DNA of 64,000 nucleotides, taken from NCBI RefSeq assembly GCF_004795105.1, contig NZ_SSBL01000024.1, positions 1 through 64,000 of the forward strand, given 5' to 3'. Source of the stretch: Streptomyces sp. A0642. Lineage in GTDB: Bacteria > Actinomycetota > Actinomycetes > Streptomycetales > Streptomycetaceae. Under the pieces are notes generated by a model. That model did no database searches. It saw nothing but the letters and a program-made list of their open reading frames with translations, and was not told where the DNA came from. Positions 25,966 to 33,781 of the stretch are shown here, piece after piece. The position numbers were made by a program, and so were the translations under genes. Position 1 is the stretch's first letter; each line of letters begins with the position of its first letter.

Positions 25966-26411
25966 GCCTAACTCCCCTATTACTGGCCCTTGCACAGGAC
26001 CGCACTTCGCGGGCCCGGGTCAGAACTCACCCTCCGACAGGAGAGGGCTCGTGCGCCGGAACGCGTCGACCGCGGCCGAATGTATCTGCCCAACTGCCCT
26101 CTGCAACAGGTCAATCGGACGAGAATTCTGAGCAGCATCGATCGCCCGAATGCGGGGAAGTGAGGGGATTCCTGGGCAAGTCGGGCCAGGCAAAGGTGAC
26201 TTATGGCGCAAGGAGCTCAGCGACTTTGGCTGCATCTTGTCGTGGCCGGGCGCATTCTCATATGCGGGCGGCACGGGCAGCGGAGGGGACTTCCCACACT
26301 GTACCGCGCTCAACCATGCAGAATTGCCCCCTCCGCTTCTCTCGCAGAGGGGGCAACTCCGGTGACACGGTGAAGTCGGACCCGCCCCGTGAAGGGCAGG
26401 TCCTTTCGTCT
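25966..26411. other. Gene-free region upstream of the cold-shock gene
   Basis: About 446 bases. It must hold the cold-shock promoter, reading leftward. It contains patches of lower GC than its neighbours (around 26080-26160 and 26240-26330) and a strong hairpin at 26324-26356. I found no credible coding frame. Confidence 0.5.
26324..26356. terminator. Isolated hairpin, function uncertain
   Basis: TTGCCCCCTC and GAGGGGGCAA pair perfectly around a 13-base loop. No gene ends here, so it may end an unannotated transcript or be part of a leader. Confidence 0.45.
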
Positions 26412-26446
26412 GGATCAGGCCGGACCCCGCGAGCCCGGCCTGATCC
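26412..26446. terminator. Terminator of the metM-metO operon
   Basis: Twelve-base perfect arms (26412-26423 and 26435-26446) around an 11-base loop, 26 bases after the sulfur-carrier stop. Confidence 0.83.
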
Positions 26447-26471
26447 GAACGAGAGGGTCTGCGCCCGCGGC

Positions 26472-26750
26472 TCAGCAGCCGCCGGCGACGGCCGGGATGA
26501 TCGAGACGCCGGCGCCGTCCGGCGTGACCGCGTCAAGGCCCCCCTCGAAGCGCACGTCGTCGTCGTTGACGTACACGTTCACGAAGCGGCGCAGCTTGCC
26601 CTGGTCGTCCAGGACGCGGGCGGCGATGCCCGGGTGGTCCTTCTCCAGGGACTCGATGACCTGGGAGAGGGTCGCGCCCTCGGCCGGGACCTCGGCCTGG
26701 CCGCCCGTGTAGGTGCGGAGGATGGTGGGGATACGGACCTTGACGCTCAT
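26472..26750 (-). CDS. metO: Sulfur-carrier protein, MoaD/ThiS fold (MetO type)
   Basis: A 92-residue beta-grasp protein (MSVKVRIPTILRTYTGG, LSQVIESLEKDHPGIAARVLD, RRFVNVYVNDDDVRF, GAGVSIIPAVAGG). Sulfur carriers work through a C-terminal Gly-Gly that is adenylated and converted to a thiocarboxylate. Here one Cys follows Gly-Gly (G90-G91-C92-stop), so either it is trimmed first or it serves another purpose. ATG 26750 follows GGAAGGGCACC. It is co-transcribed with the threonine-synthase-like gene (28-base gap) under a SAM-I riboswitch. I recall that in Streptomyces such a carrier (MetO) gives sulfur to MetM for homocysteine synthesis. The activating E1 enzyme and any trimming protease must be elsewhere. 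Confidence 0.78.
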   Translation of the reverse strand: MSVKVRIPTILRTYTGGQAEVPAEGATLSQVIESLEKDHPGIAARVLDDQGKLRRFVNVYVNDDDVRFEGGLDAVTPDGAGVSIIPAVAGGC

Positions 26751-26778
26751 GGTGGGTGCCCTTCCTGGTGTCGGGTGG

Positions 26779-28071
26779 TCAGCTGGTGGCGAGGCCCGCG
26801 GCGCGGAAGGCCTCCAGGCTCGGGCGGATCGTGGCACTGGCCTGCGAGGTGGCCGCCACGGCGTCCAGCGTCTTGAGGCCGTCACCGGTGTTCAGGACGA
26901 CGGTGGTGAGCGTCGGGTCGAGCACGCCGGCGTCGATCAGCTTCTTCGTCACGCCGACCGTCACCCCGCCCGCCGTCTCGGCGAAGATGCCCTCGGTGCG
27001 GGCCAGCAGCTTGATCGCGTCGACGACCTGCTCGTCGTTGACGTCCTCGACGGCGCCGCCGGTGCGGCGGGCGATGTCCAGGACGTACGGGCCGTCGGCC
27101 GGATTGCCGATCGCCAGGGACTTGGCGATCGTGTTCGGCTTCTGCGGCCGGACGACGTCGTGACCGGCCTTGAAGGCCGCGGAGACCGGGGAGCAGCCCT
27201 CGGCCTGGGCGCCGAAGATCTTGTACGGCCTGTCCTCGACCAGGCCGAGCTTGATCAGCTCCTGGAGGCCCTTGTCGATCTTCGTGAGCTGCGAGCCGGA
27301 CGCGATGGGGATGACGATCTGGTCGGGCAGCTGCCAGCCGAGCTGTTCGCAGATCTCGTACGCCAGGGTCTTGGAGCCCTCGCCGTAGTACGGGCGCAGG
27401 TTGACGTTGACGAAGCCCCAGCCCTCGCCGAGCGGGTCGCCGATGAGCTCGGAGCAGAAGCGGTTGACGTCGTCGTAGTTGCCCTCGATGCCGACCAGCT
27501 CGCCGCCGTACACCGCGGCCATGACGACCTTGCCCTGCTCCAGGTCGTGCGGGATGAACACGCACGAGCGCAGGCCGGCCCGGGCGGCGGCGGCGCCCAC
27601 GGCGCCGGCGAGGTTGCCGGTGGAGGAGCAGGAGAGGGTGGTGAATCCGAAGGCGCGGGCGGCCTCGACGGCGATCGCGACGACGCGGTCCTTGAAGGAG
27701 TGCGTCGGGTTCCCGGAGTCGTCCTTGACGTACAGGCCGCCGGTGACGCCCAGCTCGCGGGCGAGGTTGTCGGCCTTGACCAGCTTGGTGAAGCCGGGGT
27801 TGAGGTTGGGCTTGTCAGCGACGTCGGAGGGGACCGGCAGCAGCGGCGCGTAGCGCCAGATGTTGTCCGGTCCTGCCTCGATGCGCTTCTTCAGCTCGTC
27901 CGGGGAGCCGCTCGGCAGGTCGTATGCCACTTCGAGCGGCCCGAAACACGAGGCGCAGGCGAAAATGGGACCGAGTGCGAATCGCTCTCCGCATTCGCGG
28001 CAGGAAAGCGCCGCGGCGGGACCGAGGTCCACGGAAGATTCGGTGTGTGCTGCAACAGTCTCAACAGCCAT
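26779..28071 (-). CDS. metM: Threonine-synthase-like PLP enzyme, probable homocysteine synthase (MetM type)
   Basis: A 430-residue fold-type II PLP enzyme. An N-terminal zinc-ribbon-like pattern CxxC-x11-CxxC (C24, C27, C39, C42) is followed by the PLP lysine in THSFKDRV (K127), SCSSTGNLAGAVGAAAARAG, the phosphate-binding IPIASGSQLTKI, and FAETAGGVTVGV near the end. Family threonine synthases act on O-phosphohomoserine. Here the SAM-I riboswitch upstream and the sulfur-carrier gene downstream point instead to homocysteine formation from the same substrate with protein-thiocarboxylate sulfur, the MetM/MetO route reported for Streptomyces as I remember it. ATG 28071 precedes MAVETVAAHTESS. It would usually be annotated thrC; threonine synthase activity cannot be excluded. 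Confidence 0.78.
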   Translation of the reverse strand: MAVETVAAHTESSVDLGPAAALSCRECGERFALGPIFACASCFGPLEVAYDLPSGSPDELKKRIEAGPDNIWRYAPLLPVPSDVADKPNLNPGFTKLVKADNLARELGVTGGLYVKDDSGNPTHSFKDRVVAIAVEAARAFGFTTLSCSSTGNLAGAVGAAAARAGLRSCVFIPHDLEQGKVVMAAVYGGELVGIEGNYDDVNRFCSELIGDPLGEGWGFVNVNLRPYYGEGSKTLAYEICEQLGWQLPDQIVIPIASGSQLTKIDKGLQELIKLGLVEDRPYKIFGAQAEGCSPVSAAFKAGHDVVRPQKPNTIAKSLAIGNPADGPYVLDIARRTGGAVEDVNDEQVVDAIKLLARTEGIFAETAGGVTVGVTKKLIDAGVLDPTLTTVVLNTGDGLKTLDAVAATSQASATIRPSLEAFRAAGLATS

Positions 28072-28090
28072 GATGGCGAGGCCCTTTCTC

Positions 28091-28213
28091 CTCATCTTCC
28101 TCGCGACGCATTTCGTCACGAGACGGAATTGGCACCTTCCCCACCTGACCTCGCGGTCGGCGGGAGGGTTGCCGGGACTTCAACGGGCCGTTCCCTCTGT
28201 CCCTCTGGATGAG
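28091..28213 (-). promoter_or_regulatory. SAM-I (S-box) riboswitch leader of metM-metO
   Basis: Read leftward, the leader has the SAM-I landmarks in order: closing stem CTCATC (28213-28208) pairing with GATGAG (28096-28091), CAGAGGGACAGAGGGA, GGCCCGTTGAAG, CCCGGCAACC, GGTGCCAATTCC and the final AGATGAG. It ends about 20 bases before the metM start, so SAM binding probably blocks ribosome access or causes termination. SAM control fits methionine supply, not threonine supply. Confidence 0.88.
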
Positions 28214-28367
28214 CGCTATGGCACTGGACCATGGATCCAGGCGTTTATCGGCGTACCGACCCCGGCATGCGAGGGTCGTCCGCGTTGTTCAGACTGTAAC
28301 CGAAGCACCGGACTGTTGAGATAGTCGTCCGTACCGCGAGATGGATCACATACAGGGAGTATCGACC

Positions 28368-29315
28368 GTGCTCGAAGAGGTCGAACGCTGGCTGACCAGG
28401 CGTTCCTGGTCGGCCGACGACCGTCCGCTGGACCGTCTGCTGGACGCCAGGAACGAGGCGCACGGCTCGCGCGTGAGCGTGGTGCTGCCCGCGCTGAACG
28501 AGGCGGAGACGGTCGGGGACATCGTCACGACGATCCGGCGCGAGCTCATGGAGAAGGTCCGGCTGGTCGACGAGCTCGTGGTCATCGATTCCGGTTCCAC
28601 GGACGCCACCGGGGAGGTCGCCCGCCGGGCCGGCGCCCGGGTGGTCCACCGGGACGCGATCCTGCCCCGCATACCCGCCGTCCCCGGGAAGGGCGAGGTG
28701 CTGTGGCGGTCACTCCTGGTGACGAGCGGCGACATCGTCTGCTTCATCGACGCGGATCTGAAGGACTTCTCGGCCGACTTCGTCTCCGGCACCGTGGGCC
28801 CGCTGCTCACCGATCCCCCGGTGCAGTTCGTCAAGGCGATGTACGACCGCCCGCTCGACGGAACCACTGCTCAGGGCGGCCGGGTCACCGAGATGGTGGC
28901 ACGCCCGCTGCTCAATCTGCACTGGCCCCAGCTGGCCGGCTTCGTCCAGCCCCTCGGCGGCGAGTACGCCGTGCGCCGCTCGCTGCTGGAGCGCCTCCCG
29001 TTCCCGGTCGGTTACGGAGTGGAGTTGGGCCTGCTCGTCGACTCCCTGCACACCGTCGGCCTGGACGCCCTCGCCCAGGTGGACGTCGGCGTGAGGAAGC
29101 ACCGCCACCAGGACGGCCAGGCGCTCGGCCGGATGGCGGCCACCATCTACCGGACCGCCCAACTCCGCCTCTCCCGCGGCCCTCTGGTCCGTCCGTCGAT
29201 CACCCAGTTCGAGCGCGGCGAGCACGGCTTCGTCCCGCACACCTACCCGGTGGACACCGAGGAGCGGCCGCCGATGTGCGAGATCGAGGAGTACGTTTCA
29301 CGCCGCGCGGCCTGA
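28368..29315 (+). CDS. gpgS: Glucosyl-3-phosphoglycerate synthase
   Basis: A 315-residue GT81-type retaining glycosyltransferase that moves glucose from NDP-glucose to 3-phosphoglycerate, the first step to glucosylglycerate. Motifs: SVVLPALNEAETVGDIV, VVIDSGSTDATGEVAR, AVPGKGEVLWRSL, the metal site CFIDADLKDF, FVQPLGGEYAVRR and FPVGYGVELGLLVDS. GTG 28368 follows CAGGGAG at eight bases; an ATG at 28341 would add nine residues. It is followed by otsA, giving a compatible-solute gene group. Confidence 0.9.
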   Translation: MLEEVERWLTRRSWSADDRPLDRLLDARNEAHGSRVSVVLPALNEAETVGDIVTTIRRELMEKVRLVDELVVIDSGSTDATGEVARRAGARVVHRDAILPRIPAVPGKGEVLWRSLLVTSGDIVCFIDADLKDFSADFVSGTVGPLLTDPPVQFVKAMYDRPLDGTTAQGGRVTEMVARPLLNLHWPQLAGFVQPLGGEYAVRRSLLERLPFPVGYGVELGLLVDSLHTVGLDALAQVDVGVRKHRHQDGQALGRMAATIYRTAQLRLSRGPLVRPSITQFERGEHGFVPHTYPVDTEERPPMCEIEEYVSRRAA

Positions 29316-29368
29316 GCCGGTCTGACTTCGCACGTTTGGGCGGTTCGTGATCGGGCTAGATTCCGCCC

Positions 29369-30766
29369 ATGGTCTCCGAGCACGCCCACACCCCCCAGCC
29401 CGCTGCCCAGGTACTCGTCGCGTCCAACCGCGGCCCCGTCTCGTACGCGCTGCGCGAGGACGGTTCCCTCGACGCCAAGCGCGGCGGGGGCGGACTCGTC
29501 TCCGGACTGAGCGCCGTGGACGACAAGATGTGGGTCTGCGCCGCCCTCGGGGAAGGTGACCGGGAGGCGGTGCGGCGCGGGGTCGGCGAGCCGGGCGTCC
29601 GGATGCTCGACATCGACGCGGACGTGCACGCCGACGCGTACAACGGCATCGCCAACTCGGTGCTGTGGTTCGTCCACCACCTGCTCTACCAGACGCCCGT
29701 CGAGCCCGTCTTCGACGCGGAGTTCCGCCGGCAGTGGGCGTCCTTCGAGACGTACAACCGGGCCTTCGCCGAGGCGCTCGCCGAGGAGGCGGGCGAGGGC
29801 GCGGCCGTCCTCGTGCAGGACTACCACCTGTCGCTGGTGCCCGGCATACTCCGCGAACTCCGCCCCGACCTGCGCATCGGCCACTTCTCCCACACCCCGT
29901 GGGCGCCCGTCGACTACTTCCGGCTGCTGCCCGACGACATCGCCGAGAAGCTGCTCCGCGGCATCCTCGGCGCCGACCGGGCGGCCTTCCTGACCCGCCG
30001 CTGGGCCGACGCGTTCATCGGCTGCTGCACGGAGATCCTCGGCGGCACCGGCCGCACCCGGATCGGGGTGCACGGCCTCGGCGCCGACGCGGACTTCCTG
30101 CGCCGCCGCGCCCACGAGCCGGATGTGGACGAGCGGATGGCGGCGCTGCGGGAGCAGGTGGGCCCGGGCCGGAAGACGATCGTGCGGGTGGACCGTACGG
30201 AACTCTCCAAGAACATCGTCCGCGGCCTGCACGCCTACCGGGCCCTGCTCGACGAGCGGCCCGAATGGCGCGGGCGCGTCGCCCACATCGCGTTCGCCTA
30301 CCCCTCGCGGCAGGACCTGGCGGTCTACCGGGAGTACACGGCCGAGGTGCAGCGCGTCGCCGAAGGGATCAACAAGACGTACGGGACGGCGGACTGGACC
30401 CCGGTCGTCCTCCACGTCAAGGACGACTTCGCCCGCTCGCTCGCGGCGTACCGGCTGGCGGACGTGGCGCTCGTCAACCCGATCCGCGACGGGATGAACC
30501 TCGTCGCCAAGGAGGTCCCGGTCGTCTCCGACGCCGGCTGCGCGCTGGTGCTGTCGCGGGAGGCGGGGGCGTACGAGGAGCTGGGCGCCGACGCGATCAC
30601 GGTGAACCCGTACGACGTGTCCGCCACCGCCGCGGCCCTCCACGAGGCGCTGACGATGGCGGACGACGAGCGGACGGCCCGCACGGAGCGGCTGGCCGCG
30701 GCGGCCACCGCGCTGCCGCCGCAGCAGTGGTTCCTGGACCAGCTAGAGGCGCTGCGCCAGGGCTGA
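29369..30766 (+). CDS. otsA: Trehalose-6-phosphate synthase (GT20)
   Basis: A 465-residue GT-B enzyme that joins glucose from an NDP-sugar to glucose-6-phosphate. Visible motifs: VASNRGPVSY, GGGGLVSGL, VLVQDYHLSLVPG, GHFSHTPWAPVDYFR, the nucleotide/phosphate site VRVDRTELSKNIVRGL, and NPIRDGMNLVAKE. Its end overlaps the convergent otsB by 24 bases. With otsB it gives trehalose. Confidence 0.94.
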   Translation: MVSEHAHTPQPAAQVLVASNRGPVSYALREDGSLDAKRGGGGLVSGLSAVDDKMWVCAALGEGDREAVRRGVGEPGVRMLDIDADVHADAYNGIANSVLWFVHHLLYQTPVEPVFDAEFRRQWASFETYNRAFAEALAEEAGEGAAVLVQDYHLSLVPGILRELRPDLRIGHFSHTPWAPVDYFRLLPDDIAEKLLRGILGADRAAFLTRRWADAFIGCCTEILGGTGRTRIGVHGLGADADFLRRRAHEPDVDERMAALREQVGPGRKTIVRVDRTELSKNIVRGLHAYRALLDERPEWRGRVAHIAFAYPSRQDLAVYREYTAEVQRVAEGINKTYGTADWTPVVLHVKDDFARSLAAYRLADVALVNPIRDGMNLVAKEVPVVSDAGCALVLSREAGAYEELGADAITVNPYDVSATAAALHEALTMADDERTARTERLAAAATALPPQQWFLDQLEALRQG

Positions 30767-31597
30767 CAGGAACGCGACGACGGCTCCCGGGCCGGGCAGC
30801 GACAGGTCGGCGCGCTCGGCCAGTTCGGGCACTTCCGCGCCGCTGCAGACCAGCAGGCCGGGGGTGCCCTCGGGGCCCTCGGTGCGCAGTTTGTCGACGG
30901 CGGCGTACGCGGCGAGGTCGCCCAGGTCGTCGCCCGCGTACAGCACGGACGCGGCGCCGGTCTCCTGCACGTACCGGGTGAGGGCGACGCCCTTGTCCAT
31001 GCCGGGGGGCCGCAACTCCAGAACCAGGCGGCCCGGTTCGACGATCAGCCCGTGGCGGGCGGCGAGCTCGCCCAGGGGGCCGCGCAGGGCGTCGAAGGCG
31101 GCCTGCGGGTCGGCGGCGCGGCGGGTGTGGACGGCGAGCGCCTGCCCCTTCTCCTCTATCCAGGTGCCGTGCCAGGAGTCGAACCTGTCCAGTACGCCGG
31201 GGAGTTCGGCCCGCGCGGCGGCGACGCCGGGGTGCGGGGCTGGGGCCTGGACGGTGCCGGAGACGGCGTCCCACCGTTCGGCGCCGTAGTGGCCCAGGAC
31301 GACGAGCCGGTCCAGCCCCTCGACGCCGGCGAAGCCGCCGTAGCGGACCGCGACACCGGCCGGGCGGCCGGTGATCACGGCGATCGACGCCACCTTGGGG
31401 GCGAGCGCGGCCAGCGCCTCGACGGTGCCGGGGTGGGCGCGGGCCTGTTCGGGGTCGGGGACGATGTCGGCGAGCGTGCCGTCGAAATCGAGCGCGATGA
31501 CGGCGCGGTCGGGCCGCGCGAGAAGCGCGGCGAGGCCCTCCTGGCCGGCGGGGGTGGTCGGAGCCGGCAGGGGCGGGGTGTGCGGAGTGCTGCCCAT
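30743..31597 (-). CDS. otsB: Trehalose-6-phosphate phosphatase
   Basis: A 284-residue HAD-superfamily phosphatase. The motif I nucleophile is DFDGTLADI, motif II is ITGRP, and the acid pair is YAGDDLGDLAAY. The Ala/Pro-rich N terminus is short. It is convergent with otsA and the coding regions overlap by 24 bases, an unusual layout because the two enzymes act in sequence but cannot share a transcript. Confidence 0.94.
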   Translation of the reverse strand: MGSTPHTPPLPAPTTPAGQEGLAALLARPDRAVIALDFDGTLADIVPDPEQARAHPGTVEALAALAPKVASIAVITGRPAGVAVRYGGFAGVEGLDRLVVLGHYGAERWDAVSGTVQAPAPHPGVAAARAELPGVLDRFDSWHGTWIEEKGQALAVHTRRAADPQAAFDALRGPLGELAARHGLIVEPGRLVLELRPPGMDKGVALTRYVQETGAASVLYAGDDLGDLAAYAAVDKLRTEGPEGTPGLLVCSGAEVPELAERADLSLPGPGAVVAFLSALAQRL

Positions 31598-31697
31598 GCC
31601 CCGAGCCTATAGGCGGTGGCCTGGACGCGGTGCCGGGGCGGGGTGCGAGTGCGGTGCTCCCGGGGGGCGGTTACCCCCGGGAGGGGCGGGACCTTCC

Positions 31698-31782
31698 GGG
31701 CGCGGGTGCTCCCGGGGCGGGGGGCCGTCGGGCGCGGGTGCTCCCGGGGCGGGGGGCCGTCGGGCGCGGGTGCTCCCGGGGC
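31698..31782. repeat. 32-bp tandem repeat, 2.7 copies
   Basis: Units 31698-31729 and 31730-31761 are identical, and a partial third unit runs 31762-31782. There are no spacers, so this is not a CRISPR array. Confidence 0.85.
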
Positions 31783-31825
31783 GCTGCCCCGGACCCCGCT
31801 CCTCAATCGCCGGAGGGGCTTGAAT
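31781..31825 (+). repeat. Dispersed intergenic repeat, copy 1
   Basis: The core CCTCAATCGCCGG flanked by CCCCGGACCCCGCT and AGGGGCTTGAA. I recall this type of sequence as common between Streptomyces genes. It is inverted relative to copy 2. Confidence 0.65.
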
Positions 31826-32050
31826 TGGCCCGGCTTGGCTCTGGCCTGCCCCGCGCTTGGATTTACCCCGGCTGGGCCCGCCCCTGCCCGCATTTACCCC
31901 GCTGGGCCCGCCCCCGCCCGCGCCCGCATCTACCAGGCTGGGCTCTGCCCTGACTGCGCCGGTGTTGCCCGGCTGCGCTTGGGTTTGCCCGTATGGGGCT
32001 TGACGCACACCCGGCGGGCACCGCTGTGCGCGGTCGCCCACGACGCACCC

Positions 32051-32100
32051 AGCCCCGCCGGCGATTGAGGCGCGGGGTTCGGGGCGGAGCCCCGGGAGCT
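32051..32100 (-). repeat. Dispersed intergenic repeat, copy 2 (inverted)
   Basis: The complement of the copy 1 core (CCGGCGATTGAGG) followed by CGCGGGGTTCGGGGC. Together the two copies could form a large stem about 270 bases apart. Confidence 0.65.
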
Positions 32101-32178
32101 CCGGCGGCCGCGCCGCACCTCCCGAACCCGGCGCGCCGCAGCGTGCAGGGGCGCCGGCGGTCGCGCAGCGCCCCGAGG

Positions 32179-32448
32179 TCATCGGCGTCCGCGGCGGGCC
32201 TCACGCACGCGGCGCAGGCGGTTCACCGTCACCGGGTCCGCCTCCAGGGCGCGCCGGTCGTCCAGCAGGGCGTTCAGGAGTTGGTAGTAGCGGGTCGGGG
32301 ACATGCCGAGCTGTTCCCTGATCGCCCGCTCCTTCGCCCCCGGCCCGGCCCACGACTGCCGCTCGACCGCCAGGACCGCGCGGTCCCGGTCGGAGAGTCC
32401 GGCGGGAGGGGCGGGCTCGTCGGGGCCGTTCGGGGGGAGGGCGGTCAT
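32179..32448 (-). CDS. DUF3263 protein (small HTH-like)
   Basis: An 89-residue protein. LSDRDRAVLAVERQSWAGPGAKERAIREQLGMSPTRYYQLLNALLDDRRALEADPVTVNRLRRVREAR is the DUF3263 domain of actinomycetes, with an HTH-like middle (MSPTRYYQLLNALL). ATG 32448 was chosen; a TTG at 32457 is also in frame and neither has a good ribosome-binding site. DNA binding is a guess. Confidence 0.8.
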   Translation of the reverse strand: MTALPPNGPDEPAPPAGLSDRDRAVLAVERQSWAGPGAKERAIREQLGMSPTRYYQLLNALLDDRRALEADPVTVNRLRRVREARRGRR

Positions 32449-32515
32449 ATCAGCCAATATATGGCGCGGTCCGCGGGTCGTGGGGCGCCGGCCGGCGGAC
32501 CGTGCCCGCGGGCCG

Positions 32516-33781
32516 CTACTCCGCGGTCTCCGCCGCCGTGGACTCCTGCGCGATGTGCTGGAGCACGCTCTCCGGGTTGGCGCCCGGCTCGACCGCCTTG
32601 CCGATGTTCTCCTTGATCGACTCGCTGGCCTGGGCCCAGGACGTCTTGCCGAACGGGTAGAACTCCGCGCTGGACAGCGCTGCCAGGAACTTCCGCAGCG
32701 GCTTGAACTTGGGGTCGCTCTCCATCGACGCCGAGGCGGAGTCGGTGACCGGCAGCAGGTCGTACTTGTCGGCGAACTCGATCACGTTCTTGTCGCTGAA
32801 CATGAAGTCGAAGAACTTGCCCATCTCGATCCGGTGGCCGTTCTGCTTGAACCCCATGATCCAGTCGGCGACGCCCATCGACCCCTCGGTGGGGCCGTCG
32901 GCGCCGGGCAGCTTCACCATACCCACGTCGACGCCCTGCTTCTGGGCTTCTTCCATCAAGGTCGGGTGGCCGTTGAGCATGCCGACGTCGCCCTTGGTGA
33001 ACGCCGCGAAGGCCTTGGCCCGGTCGAGCTTGCCGGGGGCGACGGGGCCGACGAGCCCCTTGTCGACGAGGTTCGACTTCAGCCAGTTGAACGTCCTGAC
33101 GTTGTCGACCGAGTCGATGTCGTACGAGCCGACGTCGTCGGTGTAGCCACCGCCGCCGCTGAGCAGCCACATCAGGGTCTCGGCCTGGGACTCCTCCTGG
33201 CCGAGCGGCAGCGCGAACGGGTACTTCACCCCGCGCTGCTTGAGTGCCGCGGCGTCGGCGGCTATGTCGTCCCAGGTCTTCGGGGCCTTGATGCCCGCCC
33301 CGGCGAAGAGGTCCTTGTTGTAGAAGAGCAGCCGGGTGCTGGCCACGAACGGCAGCCCGTACTGGATGCGGCTCACCCGTCCGGCGTCCGCGAGCTTCGG
33401 CAGGAAGTTGGCCTGGGTCGGGATGCTGAGCATCTGGTCGGCGGAGTAGAGCTTGCCGGCCTTGGCGTAGTCCGCGTACGCGCCGATCTGCGCGATGTCC
33501 GGGGCGTTCCCGGCCTTCACCATCTCGGCGACCTTGCGGTCGACGTCCGTCCACGGGTAGACGGTCACGTCCACCTTGATCCCGGGGTGGGACGCCTCGA
33601 AGCTCCGGGCGACGTCGTCCCAGTACGTCTGCGACTTGTTGGCCTCACCGGTGCCGTAGTCGGCCGCGACCAGTTTGAGCGTGACGTCGCCCGAGCCGGC
33701 GCCGCCGCCACAGCCCGCCAGCGTGGCCGTCATCCCCAGTGCGGCGACAGCCGCCGTCAGTCCCAAGTAACGCCGCTGCAC
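32516..33781 (-). CDS. Sugar-binding lipoprotein of an ABC importer (family 1)
   Basis: A 421-residue extracellular solute-binding protein. The signal peptide ends in the lipobox LAGC (C24), so it is membrane-anchored on the outside. The bilobed fold shows DVTVYPWTDVDRKVAEMV, APDIAQIGAYADY, YGLPFVASTRLLFYNKDLF and GHPTLMEEAQ. No permease genes adjoin, so it must use distant partners, with MsiK (encoded later in this window) as a likely ATPase. It is divergent from the SIS gene across a dre-like site, which suggests an amino-sugar or its oligomer as ligand and DasR control. Confidence 0.87.
   Translation of the reverse strand: MQRRYLGLTAAVAALGMTATLAGCGGGAGSGDVTLKLVAADYGTGEANKSQTYWDDVARSFEASHPGIKVDVTVYPWTDVDRKVAEMVKAGNAPDIAQIGAYADYAKAGKLYSADQMLSIPTQANFLPKLADAGRVSRIQYGLPFVASTRLLFYNKDLFAGAGIKAPKTWDDIAADAAALKQRGVKYPFALPLGQEESQAETLMWLLSGGGGYTDDVGSYDIDSVDNVRTFNWLKSNLVDKGLVGPVAPGKLDRAKAFAAFTKGDVGMLNGHPTLMEEAQKQGVDVGMVKLPGADGPTEGSMGVADWIMGFKQNGHRIEMGKFFDFMFSDKNVIEFADKYDLLPVTDSASASMESDPKFKPLRKFLAALSSAEFYPFGKTSWAQASESIKENIGKAVEPGANPESVLQHIAQESTAAETAE

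Larger units (their letters stand above)
31598..32178. other. Gene-free region packed with repeats
   Basis: About 580 bases between the otsB start and the DUF3263 gene. It holds a 32-bp tandem repeat (31698-31782), two inverted copies of a Streptomyces dispersed element (31781-31825 and 32051-32100), and short direct repeats between them (ATTTACCCC/GCTGGGCCCGCCCC near 31861-31920). No coding frame was accepted. The otsB promoter must lie at the left end. Confidence 0.6.

Noticed and set aside
26779..28071. Plain housekeeping thrC annotation
   Set aside because: SAM-I control and the attached sulfur carrier are hard to explain for threonine synthesis. Kept as an alternative in the entry.
28341..28367. 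ATG 28341 as start of gpgS
   Set aside because: GTG 28368 has a better placed CAGGGAG, and the nine extra residues show no conservation that I recognise.
31698..31782. CRISPR-like array
   Set aside because: The 32-bp units are directly adjacent with no spacers, and no cas gene is present.
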